A DNA stretch of 43,598 nt from Smittium culicis (lineage: Eukaryota > Kickxellomycota > Harpellomycetes > Harpellales > Legeriomycetaceae): the NCBI GenBank assembly GCA_001970855.1, contig LSSN01002657.1, positions 1-43,598 on the forward strand. Direction: 5' to 3'. Within the stretch, counting starts at the first letter, position 1. Every line of letters begins with the position of its first letter. The translations under genes and the position numbers were made by a program. The notes under the pieces were generated by a model that saw only the letters and a list, made by a program, of their open reading frames with translations, searched no databases and was not told the origin of the DNA. Of the stretch, positions 21,757 through 34,175 are shown piece by piece.

Positions 21757-24700
21757 GCTTATCGTTCCTTAAACTCGTTATTGCTTAATATTTTAACGTT
21801 TTTTTAAGGTTAAAAAATTAGTTTAATTTAATTTAATTTATTTAAAATAAACAATTAATGTTTTGTTATTATTTTATATTATGTTAAATTTAATAAATTT
21901 TATAGCCTAAATTTAGAAATTCCATATTCATAAATAAGATTTTTGATGCCTAATTACGCCAGCTTAGATAAAAAAATGCATAATTATAGAAATATATACT
22001 CAATTTCTATAATGATTTAGATTTTTAAATGAGATCTACCATTTTGACTTTATTACTGCAATAAATTTTAAATTGGATAATAAGTACTATTCTATCAAAA
22101 AAATGTTTATCTATCCTGATATTTTTACTAATATATATGAAACTTTATCTCAAAATTAACTAATTATTTAGTATTCAAGTATAATTTTTTGAAAATAAAA
22201 CAAATCATTAAAGCTAAATTGATTTAATAATCGTAGATACATAAAAAAATTTTAAACATTCTTTTTTTAATATTTAGCTTTGAGGTACTAACACTTCTAT
22301 TATTTTCCAAATTATTTTGATCTTTTTGATAAAGTATTAACAATGTATAATTAAAAAGAAAAAAAATAGTGTGATACATTTATATTCTCCTTTATTTTCA
22401 CTTAAATTATTTTTATTCACAAAATATTGCGACTATTAAACCAATTAAAACGCATTTATGTATAAAAAACATTTTTACAGATTTATTAAACAAATATTGA
22501 GGGTTTAAAATTGCAATAAAATTCATATATATTATGAAATTTATTATTAATGGGAAATTTTCTGCCATAAACTATTTATAAATCGAACTGTTTAAATTAT
22601 CATGCTATACCAATTATAAAAATGGATATATTTGTTTAAAAAAATTTTTGAATAAAGGAAATAATTTTTTCGATGCTAAATTATACTTATTTTTAGTTAA
22701 ATTTAGCTATATGAATAATAAATAGTTTAAATTGACTTTATAATTCGGTATTTCTAGTTTTTTATATTTTTATTTATCAAATTAATTTTTGGAAAATTTT
22801 CAAATTATAAAATTCTATTAAAAATGAAATAATTGTTTTTTAACCTACCTTAGCTAAAATTTTTTGAAAAAGTTGAGAATTTTTTCGATTGAAATTTTAT
22901 ATAAAAGCACTACGCTAAATTTAAATAATAGCCTTATATTAATATATCTACAATGTATTTATTCCTTTAAAATTAAAATTAAAAATTGATATTCTTCAAC
23001 TCAATCACATCAAATTTTTAATTTTTTTTTTTTTATCCACAGTTATTTTCGATGTTATAAAAAAATATTAAGGTGAAAAATCCCAGAAATTTTTATATTC
23101 ATAAATTTAAATATTACTTTTGAAATTTATATCATTCTAAAAACAATAATTGCATCTCAAAATTTTTGTTATTTTATATCTTGTATGAATTTTTTTTGAT
23201 CTTTACTATATTTATTAAGCTTTCACCGATTAATTTTTTAATAAAATATATTTAATTACTGCTTATAACTAAAATATAATATATAAAAAAGGAAAATTAT
23301 TGTTTCTTTCAAACATTTTATTACTTCAAAAATACAAATGCATAAAATTTAATATTTTTTTAAAAAAAATAGTCTGAATAATAAGTTATAGCAAGGTTAA
23401 AATAAAAGTTAATTTTAAAAATAAATCGTTAAAAACGGGGAAAATATTCATATAATAAATTATAAAAATGTCTAATATAAATAAAATTGGATAAATATGT
23501 TTGATTTTAAGAAAAATTTAATTTTTTATTACCTCTTACTTTAAATTCAAAAAATTTTAATTTTTAATATATTGCAGGAATTTGTATTTCCTTCTATTTC
23601 AAAGAAATAAAAGTGTCTGGATTGATTTTTTTTCCGATCTATTCATTACTATAAATCATTAAAACATTATTCTACTATCCTTTAGAATTTTATAATATCG
23701 TGATTCAAAGAAATTAAATAAAAATTTTGAGGTAAAAATTTTAAAATATTATAAAAATAGCAACTAAAAAATGAAAAACAGATCAGATAAACTAAAAAAA
23801 TCCCTAAATTACAGAAATTTCAATTGAGGTTGAGATTTTTATATGTGATTTTAAATCGAAGCATCGGAATTTATATAAATTTTTTTTTATTTTTATTATA
23901 TAAAAATGGTATTATTTTAGTAAAATTTGTTTAATTGATATAAAATCAAGTATTTTGTAATACTAATCAGCCATAAATTATTGATTACCATTAATTTAAT
24001 GGTTAAAAATATAACATAAACTGATAAAAAGAATAAAATGGACAGAAATATTTTTACATTTATTCAAATACTTAATTCTGGTTCAATAAACTTCTAAAAT
24101 ATTTAATTGTGGTTTGGTTGAAGTTTTCGTTTTAAAACTATATTTTATATCTTATCTAATTAATTTACTGTGTATATAGGTAAGTATATAATAATGAAAT
24201 CAACCTTATATAACTTGCGTTCATAAAATATCATACTTTTGATTAATTTAATTTAATTTAATTAGTATGAAAAACCGAGATTTAATTTAGATTATATATT
24301 TATGAAGTCATGTTATAATGAAGTAAAATTTTGAGAATATATGATATATATTAACGAAATACTGGTTATTATTATTTTCTTTTTTTTGAATTAAAATAAT
24401 TTTTTATTAAAAATATTTTCTACTTATACGATATAAATACAAACTTAGTAAGCTAGTACCAGAGAATCTATAATATATATAAACTTTTATTGTCTAAATA
24501 GTTCAATATTTTTGGTCTATTTTTTATAATATTTATTTTACCTACTAAATTTTGTAAAATTTTAATAGATTATTTTCAAATAAATAAATTTCAATAATAT
24601 AGGTTTAATTTATGGATCATATTTTTAATTTAATCAGGCCTTAAATTAAAGCCAAGATAAAATTAAAAATATTCTTATAATAGAATAATATAAATTTATA

Positions 24701-26685
24701 ATTTACTAGATAATAAATGAAAATATATACTATTTTCGCCTCAATTTAGTCAAAAATAGTGGATTATCAGATAATTTTATGGCACTTATTATTATTGTTA
24801 GGATAAATATAAAATATTGAAGTTTTATTAATATTTTTGAAAATTAATTGAGAATCATAATTATAATCATAATATTTTTACTAAGCTATTTATTTTGTGT
24901 AAATGTTGGAATTACAGCTAAATAAAAATTTTAGTTACTTTTGGAGACGATTGTGATAAAAATTTCCTTAATTAATGTATTTATAAAAATAAATATCGAA
25001 TATTTTACTTAAATTTCTTGTTGATTATTTAAAATATAAAATAAAAGCTAAAAAATTGATAAAACTAAAAATTAAACACTAAAAATTATTTTTAAATAAA
25101 TTATAGTTTATCAACATTCTAAAATTTCTAAAATTTCTAAAAGTGTGATAAATTAGAATTAAACTATATTTTCGTACTTTTTATGAGTAGAAAGAGATTT
25201 TATTTAAAAAAATAATAGTATTATAAGGAACTGTTTAATCAATGTATATATTTGAAAGTAAATATTTAAAGGTTAATATTTATCAAATTAAATAAAAATT
25301 TATACAAAATTATACGAATAAAAGAAAAGATAGTTAAATAAAATATTTTCTAATCTATATTTTTTTTACTAAAAAACCAAGTAAAATATTTAACGCTTAT
25401 TTATTATTTATTATTTTTAGCTAAAAGGTTAAAAATTAAATCAAATTATTAACATATTTGAAAATTTAATACTATATCTAAATAGCTGTTGAAAAAATTG
25501 GTAAAAAACAATGAAAATAATTAATTAAAAATCGTTTAAAAATAAGTTAAAGCCTAAATAAAAAATAAGCTTTAAATTTTAGAGTTTAGAAAACAAAAAC
25601 AGTGAATAGGTTTTGTTATTTTTTAACTCTGTATTTGTATATATATTTTCACATTTTTATAAAATTATAATTTAAAAGTATTAATTTAAATTACTTGAGG
25701 ATAATATTATTTGGATTATTTTTAAATCAGTATAATTAATATTATTTACAGTTTTTAAAAAGTCAAATATAATTTGTGTATATAAGTTTCACGGAACATA
25801 TTATGTTTTTATTTATGATAAATAGAAATATTTATAGCTAATTTAATATATCAATTATTTATATTTAGTGTGTAAATTCATTATTTAATATTTATTATAT
25901 TGGTTTATGCTATAAAATAAATAGCCGATAATTTATATGGACACCTAAATATAAAATTTCTATTTGAATAAATTTATTTATACAATTTTTTTTTATTTTT
26001 GTAAATATATGCAAATCTGAGATAAATAAATAAAAACAGGATTTTATGCCTTATTGCTAAAAAATCTTTTTTAAATAAAAGAAATACAAATAAATCCAAA
26101 TATTAAACTCAAAAACATTAATAATGGTATTTAAAATACCATTTTAATTTTGATTCACTTTTTTTTAAATATATATAAATATATAAAGAAATATGTGTCA
26201 TTAAAACGTATTAAAAAATCCATCTTTTATGCCATTAAATTAAAAAAAATATCTATTCCAAATTAATTAAAATTTTGATTTTTTCTCAAAGAGTTTAATA
26301 AAAGTATATATATATGTGTGTTTCCTATTTCAACAATTTAGCATCAATGTATAAGATAACTTACTATATAAGATTTATTTTTAACTGAATTAAATTTAAA
26401 TTTAAAATATCATATATTTAATTATTGTCCTCGATAATTATAAATAAATCGGATTTTATATTTGATAAGCTTTAAATTATAGTACAGCATTGCCCAATTT
26501 AATTTATGCCATATTACATTAATTTGTAAATTTATTTACTATGAACCGTTTTTTTAAAATTAAATATAATGACTTTTTTAAAGCTCTAAATACATTTAAA
26601 GTTCATTTTATATTATCTATCGATAATTCAATTCATTTGTTCATAATAACATTATTAGCCTAATTTATAAGTATGAATTAATTAA
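21757..26685. other. Extreme AT desert
   Basis: Very low G+C, with long A and T runs and short TTTAA-type tracts (for example near 21820 and 24245). No gene, tRNA or element is supportable. Confidence 0.55.
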
Positions 26686-26942
26686 CATATGGGGATTCTG
26701 AACGAAGAGAGCACTTTTTTGCAGTTTAATATTATTGGCTTGGGCAATAAAAAATGTAAATGTTATTGGCGACATCGAAAAGGCATTTTGTTTTTTCTAT
26801 TTTTTCTATTAATCGTGAAATTTTAATTTGCTAAAAAAAAGCAACGATTTTACTCATTGGCTATAATTTTTTAATTCAAATATATGCAATGTAACACTTG
26901 TCAATATAAAACGACTACTTCATAAAGAATTACCCATATGAG
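26686..26942 (+). repeat. Dispersed repeat, copy B
   Basis: Matches the minus strand of 9996-10250 in collinear order, starting at CATATGGGGATTCTGAACG and ending near CCATATGAGG. It stands out as slightly GC-richer than the surrounding desert. The copy is truncated compared with the larger coding-like region at 9.7-11.3 kb. Confidence 0.5.
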
Positions 26943-27824
26943 GAAAAATATAAATTATATATAATCAATTACATCTAAAATGAATTCATAGAATTCAAGC
27001 AGTTAAAAAAAAATTAATATATTTTTATTTTGGCTATTTAGTAGATTTTTAAATGTGGATTTTTTTTTTTGAAATCTATGATATATTTCTTTAAGTTATG
27101 TGATTTTAAATATGAAAAAATATTTTAATTTAATTTCTGAATAAAAATATTCGTGTATAAATCGCTATAAGTATATTCATATAAGGATACCCATGAAAAA
27201 TAACCGAAGTTCGAAATAAAAGCTTTGAAGTTCTACAACTAAACTATTTTACTGTTTATAACATTTATAAAAGTTTTATAGTCAATGTTCGATGAGATAT
27301 AGTGTATGTTTGCCTTTCAATCTTATTTGATATATTAGTGTATATTTTAATGTTTCAAGGAAACTTCAGTTCGAATCAAAGATTATAAATGTAATCAAAT
27401 TTATTTCGACCTTGATATAAAAGTCAATTTATACCATAAAATATATTTATTGTATCTAATTTATTACTAATATTAATTTAATTACAAGAATATATCTTAA
27501 TATTCATTCAGATACTACTATATCAAAACACAAGGTATTTTATCTCAATTTATTAGTCAAACCAGTATAGTTAATCGTGTATAGTTTAATTTTTTGGATT
27601 TATATTTTCGCGCATTCAAATAGTATTTTCAAATTCTTATAGGTCAAATTTTTGGTTATCATAGTGAGCTCGAAGCTCAATTATTTTGTAGACATACAAT
27701 ACTTTCTTATGTACCTTTCAACTAAGTCCAAATATAATTTAAATTATTAAATGTATATTTTAGTCGGAGATATCCAAAATAAAGCTTTTTTTTCTCTTCC
27801 TAAATCTCTATTTAGAGTATCTTT
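26943..27824. other. AT-rich intergenic region
   Basis: Nothing supportable seen. Confidence 0.45.
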
Positions 27825-28497
27825 ATGATGTTTCCACTTTTGATCCCAGGAAAGAGATATTTGCTTCTATGTATAAGTAGAATTTATTCTATTGAAGCTG
27901 CAGTAACTAATTTTTATGCAATACATAAAAAGGCTAAATTTAGAGCTTTTATATCATGATTGGGGAAAAGTAGCTCGAAATTTCAATAGACTTTAGTATA
28001 TGCTTGTTATTAGATTTTTCTATATGCCAGGATCACGTTTACAAAGTCGCTGGTACATCTAAAATCATTTATATTGATGGGGAAATTGGTGGTCAAGATA
28101 TAAAACAAAAAATTAATTTAAACCAGATTCTGTTTGTTAAATCCATATAGATTGTTTAAAAATAAAGTACATATAATATTCAAATTGATGCTTTATAATA
28201 TTAATTGAAATTTATTGATAGAAATATGAAAATTATGTATATGAAAAATAAATGAAAAAAAAACAACGACATATTGGAACTATTTACATAATATTTTATA
28301 TAATAAAAACAAAATATATTAGTTATTTGATACAATATGAAGTAAAGAAAATATGTAGCCTGTTTGCAAACTCTTTAGCAAAAAAAAAATCCATGCCTCC
28401 CAAAAGCTCCTGTTCATATATAACAAATAGCTCATGTCAAAATACAACAAATCTTTCACCACCCAGTAGATATATAATAAGCAAAAAAATTAAATAG
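27825..28497 (+). pseudogene. Possible split or decayed mitochondrial ribosomal protein bL21-like gene
   Basis: Three short plus-strand segments look coding. The first (ATG 27825 to stop 27959, 44 aa) has no acidic residue before position 24 and contains SRIYSIEAA, like a mitochondrial presequence with an R-x-Y-S cleavage site. It then reads TNFYAIHKKAKF. The second (28031-28150) follows a CCAG acceptor-like site and reads DHVYKVAGTSKIIYIDGEIG through INLNQILFVKS. The third (within 28252-28497) includes RHIGTIYI. The order loosely follows bL21 (YAVV..GGKQYRV, then GD, then I.L..VL.V, then TLIGTPY). Introns with clean donors are not visible, so it may be broken or wrongly identified. Confidence 0.3.
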
Positions 28498-28538
28498 AAA
28501 TTTAATGAAAAGAGATTTTAATGTGTATGGAGTTTTTT

Positions 28539-28955
28539 TTAAGCTTTTGTAGCCTTTTTCTTGGTAGCTTTAGGTTTTTTAGCAGTAGGTTTGAGGGAAG
28601 CTTTTGCAGCAGCGACGGCTGGCTTGGACTTCTTTTTTGGAGAGCTTAGAGGGGTAGCAGACTTCTTCTTTGGGGCAGAAGTAGCTGCAGCCTTAGCTTT
28701 AGTCTTAGGTGCAGCTTTTTTGGTCTTCTTTGTTCCTAGTTCAGAAACTAGTTTGGAAGCTACCTTCTTGGCCTTTTTTGATGCAGTTTTCTTTTCTGGC
28801 TTAGTTGCAGCTCCAGTAGCCTTCTTCTTAGACCTTCGCACTTTTGTTGTTGTGCGTTTAATCATATCAGGAACATATCCTTGTTTGGTTTCAGTTCTTA
28901 CTCTAGAAGATCTTCTGCTTTCAGTAGCGGTAGTTGCTGTGTTATCTGCTGCCAT
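28539..28955 (-). CDS. Lys/Ala-rich basic nuclear protein, histone H1-tail-like
   Basis: A 138-aa protein dominated by Lys, Ala, Ser, Thr and Pro, with repeated KKxxKK and AAxKPxxKK patterns like the C-terminal tail of linker histone H1. Such tails bind linker DNA and compact chromatin. The N terminus (about residues 10-35) carries RRSSRVRTETKQGYVPDM, the only non-repetitive part. There is no winged-helix (GH5) domain, so it is not a canonical H1. SPKKK (about residues 107-112) is a possible CDK site of the kind found in H1 tails. Codon use is GC-richer than the flanks. The ATG at 28955 directly follows an intron acceptor (TTTTTAG), so translation starts at the first bases of exon 2. The opposite-strand open frame here is a shadow. 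Confidence 0.85.
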   Translation of the reverse strand: MAADNTATTATESRRSSRVRTETKQGYVPDMIKRTTTKVRRSKKKATGAATKPEKKTASKKAKKVASKLVSELGTKKTKKAAPKTKAKAAATSAPKKKSATPLSSPKKKSKPAVAAAKASLKPTAKKPKATKKKATKA

Positions 28956-29057
28956 CTAAAAATAGTATTAGTTACATTGTTATGATTTAGTCATTAAATA
29001 TTATGATTAGAGGATAAATATAAGAGTATTTAAAAAATTAAAAGACACTTATGTTAC
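28956..29057 (-). other. 5' UTR intron of the basic protein gene
   Basis: On the minus strand AAG|GTAACATAAG opens the intron. A branch-like CTAATAC lies 11-17 nt before TTTTTAG, which ends one base before the ATG. At 102 nt it is slightly longer than the PP2C introns. The presumed leader exon upstream is pyrimidine-rich and has no ATG. Confidence 0.6.
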
Positions 29058-29132
29058 CTTAATTAAGTTGGTTATTAAAAGTTTTAGGGAAGATTAAAGA
29101 AAAAAGTTATAAGATGAAATTAGAGAAAAAAA

Positions 29133-29141
29133 ACTATATAT
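29133..29141 (-). promoter_or_regulatory. TATA box for the basic protein gene
   Basis: The minus strand reads GATATATAG, followed by a T/C-rich leader, about 75 nt before the intron donor. Position and pyrimidine-rich downstream DNA fit a fungal core promoter. Confidence 0.45.
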
Positions 29142-30230
29142 CGGGGATGATGAAAATATGTGTATTGGACAAAACTTGTACCTTTTAAAGATTAATGGGT
29201 GTGCTGATAATTATAAAAATAAAATAAAATATTGAAAAAAAATTCACTGTTGACTGCATTAATGTCCTAAGATTTTTTCAAGAAAAAGTTTCGCGTTTTA
29301 GAATTTTATTATTGGCTAATAATACAAAACACGAAAATTAAAAATATAAATTCCAAATCCAGATTTAATAAACGAGAATTAACCAATTAAATCTATTAAC
29401 GCATATGTTAATTTACATAATATGAAGATAAATCATTGTTTGGTAAGGCTGGTTATGATAGAATATCCATACAGAGGCTTAGTTGAATTGAGTTTGCCCT
29501 TATTACACCCGCCTTACTTTTCATATAAATTAATTAAATTATTTAGCCAGGCTCACGTAGTATAGCATTGGATTTTTTTATCTCTTTTTTTTTTAGCGTT
29601 TAAAGCCGAGAAAACATTTTACCCCTTTCCAAATACTACATCGTATATTTCTCTTATTCGCTGATTCGCGTTGCTTTTTTGTTAATCGATTGTTGAGTAT
29701 GAGCTTATGCAATTCTAATTGTTATTATAATAGCATACCTTAGCTCTGCTCTGCCGCCAAAAAATCTAATATTTTTCTTTAGTGAAAAAAAAAAAAATTC
29801 GAATTAAGAATATATTATGTGTTCTCCGCTTTTAATTTTTACTGCCTTTTCCCCAATAGTTTTAAACTTAGGACCTAAAAATATATATTTTAGGAAATGC
29901 CATTTCCCTTATGACCAATAGATGATTTAATTTGTACACAAATAAAAAAAACTAGGAGAGGAGGGTATTTAGAAAAACTATGAAAATTTTTTGAAACTAA
30001 GATAATATTAACTCGATAAAGATTAAGCAAGTTATTGCAAGTTTTTTTTATATACTATACCCTTTAAAAAAAAGCTTAATTCCAGGAATAGATGACCCAT
30101 TTACCTCTCAAACTTCTATTCGGATATGCTATTTAAATTAAATCGTACATTTCAAACTAAAAATCTTCGCAAAAAAATTCTTTTTTTTTTAGTTAGCCTT
30201 ACAAAAACTACAAAATTTATTAACGCTTAA
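29142..30230. other. Intergenic region
   Basis: No gene is supportable. A motif TAGCCA..TCACGTAG near 29550 resembles one near 395-410. The last four bases (TTAA) are the target site of the MITE that follows. Confidence 0.4.
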
Positions 30231-30418
30231 CCCTTTCCCGTTCAGCGCCCTTTAAAAAATTCAATTTAGCTGTATTCCAGTAATTAATAAGTAATTTTAT
30301 TATTTGCTGCAATCCCTAAACATACCAGTATTAATTGATTCTCGGAATTGTATTATTTTTATTGAATGAAGTTGGATAGACTAGGTGGATCAAAAGTAGT
30401 TTACCGCCCAGGAAAGGG
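30231..30418 (-). mobile_element. piggyBac-like MITE, copy 1
   Basis: This is a 188-bp element. It starts CCCTTTCCCG directly after TTAA (30227-30230) and ends CCAGGAAAGGG directly before CTAA (30419-30422), a one-base variant of TTAA. Terminal inverted repeats share CCCTTTCC. TTAA targets and CCCTTT ends are typical of piggyBac elements. It has no coding capacity. Its right end, read in reverse complement, aligns with the left end and interior of copy 2 at 33077 (for example AATAAAAA.AAT and GAGAATCA). Confidence 0.6.
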
Positions 30419-30422
30419 CTAA

Positions 30423-33072
30423 AGGATGTAGTGTACATTTTTTAATTTATAAAATTACTTCCATAACTAGCGTTTTTATAAGCTAGAATATTTTGCTTTT
30501 AGTTGGAAATAATCAAATGTAATAGATAATGTTAATGGTATAGACTTAAATTGATGGATTTTTACATATTTTAATTCGAAATAGGCTATTTAAATATTTT
30601 ATTAAAAAAAAATTTCTTTTTTCAAATCATTATTATAATCATTCCAGAACTTTCATTATAATATTCACTACTTATAACACTCCGCCTTCATTCTCATCAA
30701 CAGTTAGTGTCATGCTAATCTTATATTAATATATGAAATATATATATATATATATATGACGCTTTTCAGTTTTTCTTAATTTATGATTAGTACTATTTTA
30801 ATATGTATAATATAAAAAATTTGAAAAAAAATTACCTTTGCGCTTAAATGTTTAACTTGCGAATATTTGCGTCAAATCCAATGCAAAAAAATTTAAAATA
30901 CTTAATTTTTATATTAATTCAAGTAACGGAAATCTATCTATTTGATATCAAAGGCTTTTTTATAATTATTATGATTTAAACTAATATGTTAGTGACTGTA
31001 TAGCTGTATATATTATAAATGATACTAGATAAATTTTTTTGAAACGAAAATTTGTATCTAATGTGTTTAAAATTGGAAATTATTAGTTATAATTTATATT
31101 AATGCAACAACATGTATTAAACTTAAACTACGATTAAATATGGATGGCTTTTATATATTGACAACTTCCATATACTAGTTTCAATTAACTTGGCATTATC
31201 TCGATTCCTTATCTTGAAATTTTTGGGCGTGCTTTTACTAGAAAAACGCGTGTAAAAATTAAAGGCTACTTTTATATATAAAACTTCCAGCCATATTGGC
31301 TTTAAACGATAATCATGAATACAAATATTAAAGTTTGATTTTTTAATTTAATAGGTGTAATGATCTTGTAACTTTATAAGCAAGTTTACATAAATCAAAA
31401 GCTATTCTTTCAATCTGGAAAAGTGTGGAACATACAACTCTTATTAAACGCCTCAATTATCTGATATATTGCATTTTAATTTGCCAAAAATAATTGTACG
31501 CTAGCTGTTAAATTCGTTTTTAATTCAACAAGCTATTTTTTTTTATTTACACTAAAATACACCTTTAATGACTATCACATTATTGGATAAGAGTGATTTT
31601 TTTAACATTATTATATAACTTGGTATTATGTAATATCAAGTTCAGATGAATATCATCATAAAGCTCAAAACTCGCTTTGAAGTTTTACATTTAAAAAGGC
31701 GATCAAACTGGAAAAATAGGTAATTTACTTTTAAGCAAATATGGACAAGTATGGTTTCTAGAGCTTTAGAACGCGCTTTAAAATTATTTCACGAATTTTA
31801 ATACTATTTTATATCAGACACTTTTAGATTTTATCAAACGTCTAAACTGTCCAACAAAATTTCATAAATAATAGTAAATAAAAATATATCTAATCTAACA
31901 GCTTTTAAAGCGATTGTGAAATAGAAAATTGCAATGAAAATATCGGAAGATAAAAGTTATATATAATTTTTAGCCCTTTTAACAGTATTTGACTAAGAAA
32001 TAAATATTTTCTATGTAATTTAGGCATTTGTTATATTTATTTTTAAGTATTATGACAATATATCACAAATTCAATGACTTTAATTCCTTGTGCGAGCTCA
32101 GTTGATTATTTATAAAGTGTGTTTTTATAACGCATTCTACCAAAAGTATTAAACTAATTTAATCCTGATAATCTATATTTAAAATACTAGATATGAGCTT
32201 TGATATAATTATTATAATATTTTTAAAATTCATTAAGCCCACTCAATGATTATTCAAAATTTTATAGCTCCAAAAACTATCTATTCTATTTTAAAATTAT
32301 ATAAATGGCTAAGAGCAAAGTATAAAACTAGACAATATATTAGCTGTATAGAATTTAAATGTTAATTTTATTTTTGTTTATAAACTCATTGTGTAAAAAA
32401 CACTTGCATTTTTCAAAGCTCAGGACGTGTAAGGGTTGGTGTGAATTATTTATAATGATTCGGCAACAACTGATTGGCTATAAATAATAAATTCATTAAT
32501 ATTATCCAGAGTTGCATTTTAAGAAAGATACAACCGCACGCTTAATTAAACGCGATAATTATTATTTTTAGACCTATTTTCAATTTTATCAAATTAGCGC
32601 TTTAGTTTTAGAAAATCCACCAATAGACACGTGCCACCTCTTTTTGGTGAGACTATGTAAAAAACTTGAATTTTTATCCCGATCAAATAATAAATTATTA
32701 GTCTCCCGTGATTAGTTCCAATTTATTCATGAGTAAATACTATAAATTACAAGTTCAGATAAATGGGAGACTATTAGGGCGAGAGGAACTCTCTTTCTTA
32801 TGAATTTTATTTGTTAATAGAATTCGGTAATTCTATTGGATAACAAATTCAGTCCATTTGATAATATATACTAATTGAAGTTTAACCCCAAATGTAATTT
32901 GAGTCAAAGGAAAATTTTAATAGAAAAATTTCCGCTCTTCAAAAGAGTTTCCCAAATACACTAAAGCTGTATAATATTATTGATATTAAATTTTATTTCC
33001 AAAAGTATAAACTTATTATTATCAGCTTATTTATTTTTGAGTGGGAAATATAGTTATTTTTCAGCTTATTAC
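30423..33072. other. AT-rich intergenic region
   Basis: No gene is supportable. A (TA)n microsatellite of about ten units lies near 30738-30758. A GC-richer patch is seen near 32500-32800 without recognisable content. Confidence 0.45.
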
Positions 33073-33076
33073 TTAA

Positions 33077-33258
33077 CCCTTTCCCTGGCAGTAGTTTTTT
33101 TTAACTACCAAATGTAGCAGACTAGATTTAATAAAAACAATTTATTCAGAGAATCAGTAATATAATGGTATATACTATAATAAATACAAATAAAAATTTG
33201 ATTATGAATCAAAAATATTCAATTAGTTATTTTTTTAAACATGTCATTTGGAAAAGAA
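33077..33258 (+). mobile_element. piggyBac-like MITE, copy 2
   Basis: This is a 182-bp element bounded by TTAA at 33073-33076 and TTAA at 33259-33262. The left end is CCCTTTCCCTGGCAG; the right end has decayed to GGAAAAGA. It aligns through its length with the reverse complement of copy 1, so the family has at least two members here. It has no coding capacity. Confidence 0.6.
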
Positions 33259-33262
33259 TTAA

Positions 33263-33843
33263 TATCACAAACATTCGAAAAAAATTTTCACACAGCGAAT
33301 ACAAATTTTGCTCAAATTTTTAGAGCTCAAAATATAAAAAATAATAATAATAATAAATTTCTATAATAATATCACCAGGCAGCTCTGGTATGTAAAAGTG
33401 CAGAGTGTCGCTAAAATTTTATTAGCAAAAATATTAATTATTTATCGATTGCAGGAAGCAATCTTTAATGGCATTAATTGATGCTTGTGATATTTTTTAT
33501 GATTCCTTTCTGGGTCTAAAACTATACGAAAAATGTAAAATTTTTTAATGAATAAATCATCATTATTTGCGTGATTATGATTGAAAAAATCGTTCTATAC
33601 TCATGAATTTAAAGTGGAGTAATTCTGCATACTACCGCTATCCAATGAAAATGCTTAAATCATTTTAATAAATAACTACACGTAGCCCTCATTATTCGCG
33701 AATTTCTTATCGCGAAAATTTAAAATCAAGTAAATTATTTTTACGATTTACACAGGTTTGTTTATAATTGAAAAATTAGTCAATTCATTTTTGTTTAATC
33801 CTTTAAAATGAATATAATTATTATTAAAAAAATTTGTATAACG
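33263..33843. other. AT-rich gap between MITE and LTR element
   Basis: Nothing supportable seen. Confidence 0.45.
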
Positions 33844-33847
33844 ACAG
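33844..33847. repeat. LTR-element target duplication, left (ACAG)
   Basis: ACAG immediately precedes the left LTR and recurs immediately after the right LTR at 39473-39476. Ty3/gypsy elements usually make 4-6 bp duplications. Confidence 0.6.
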
Positions 33848-34175
33848 TGTAAAGTATAAAAATGGTTTATTATATATTTTATCTTTTTCGGTTATCTTTG
33901 AGATAAGTTTGATCGTATTTGTTTAGGTGCAATTTATTTATTAAAATAAGAACAGGGATTCACAAAAAGTGAATCCCTTAAAGATAAATAGTATTTTTAC
34001 TTGTAAAGTAAAGAAAATAAAATTTAAATGTAAACTAATATAAAAGGAAATAATCCTTTCTTTACCAATCAATACTTAATCAGCAAAACCATAGGAGGAA
34101 AAAATATGATTAATATTGATCAATAATGAATGGATTATATTGGGTAATATGATTGTATATTTCATATATACAACA
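33848..34175 (-). repeat. 3' LTR (328 bp)
   Basis: On the plus strand it begins TGTAAAGTAT and ends ATATACAACA. It lacks 3 bp (ATT) present in the other LTR near 39191. In element orientation it starts TGTTGTATATATG. It contains AATAAATAAA (possible polyadenylation signal) and a perfect hairpin at 33955-33977. The pol reading frame ends inside it at TGA 34162-34164. Confidence 0.95.
33955..33977. repeat. Perfect hairpin in LTR
   Basis: GGGATTCAC, five A, then GTGAATCCC form a 9-bp perfect stem. The same hairpin is conserved at 39252-39274 in the other LTR. It is the GC-richest part of the LTR and may act in RNA packaging, 3' end formation or transfer; this is inference. Confidence 0.8.

Noticed and set aside
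28561..28959. 132-codon plus-strand ORF
   Set aside because: It is the antisense shadow of the Lys/Ala-rich gene. Its Ala/Val/Phe/Leu bias is the mirror image of Lys and Ala codons.
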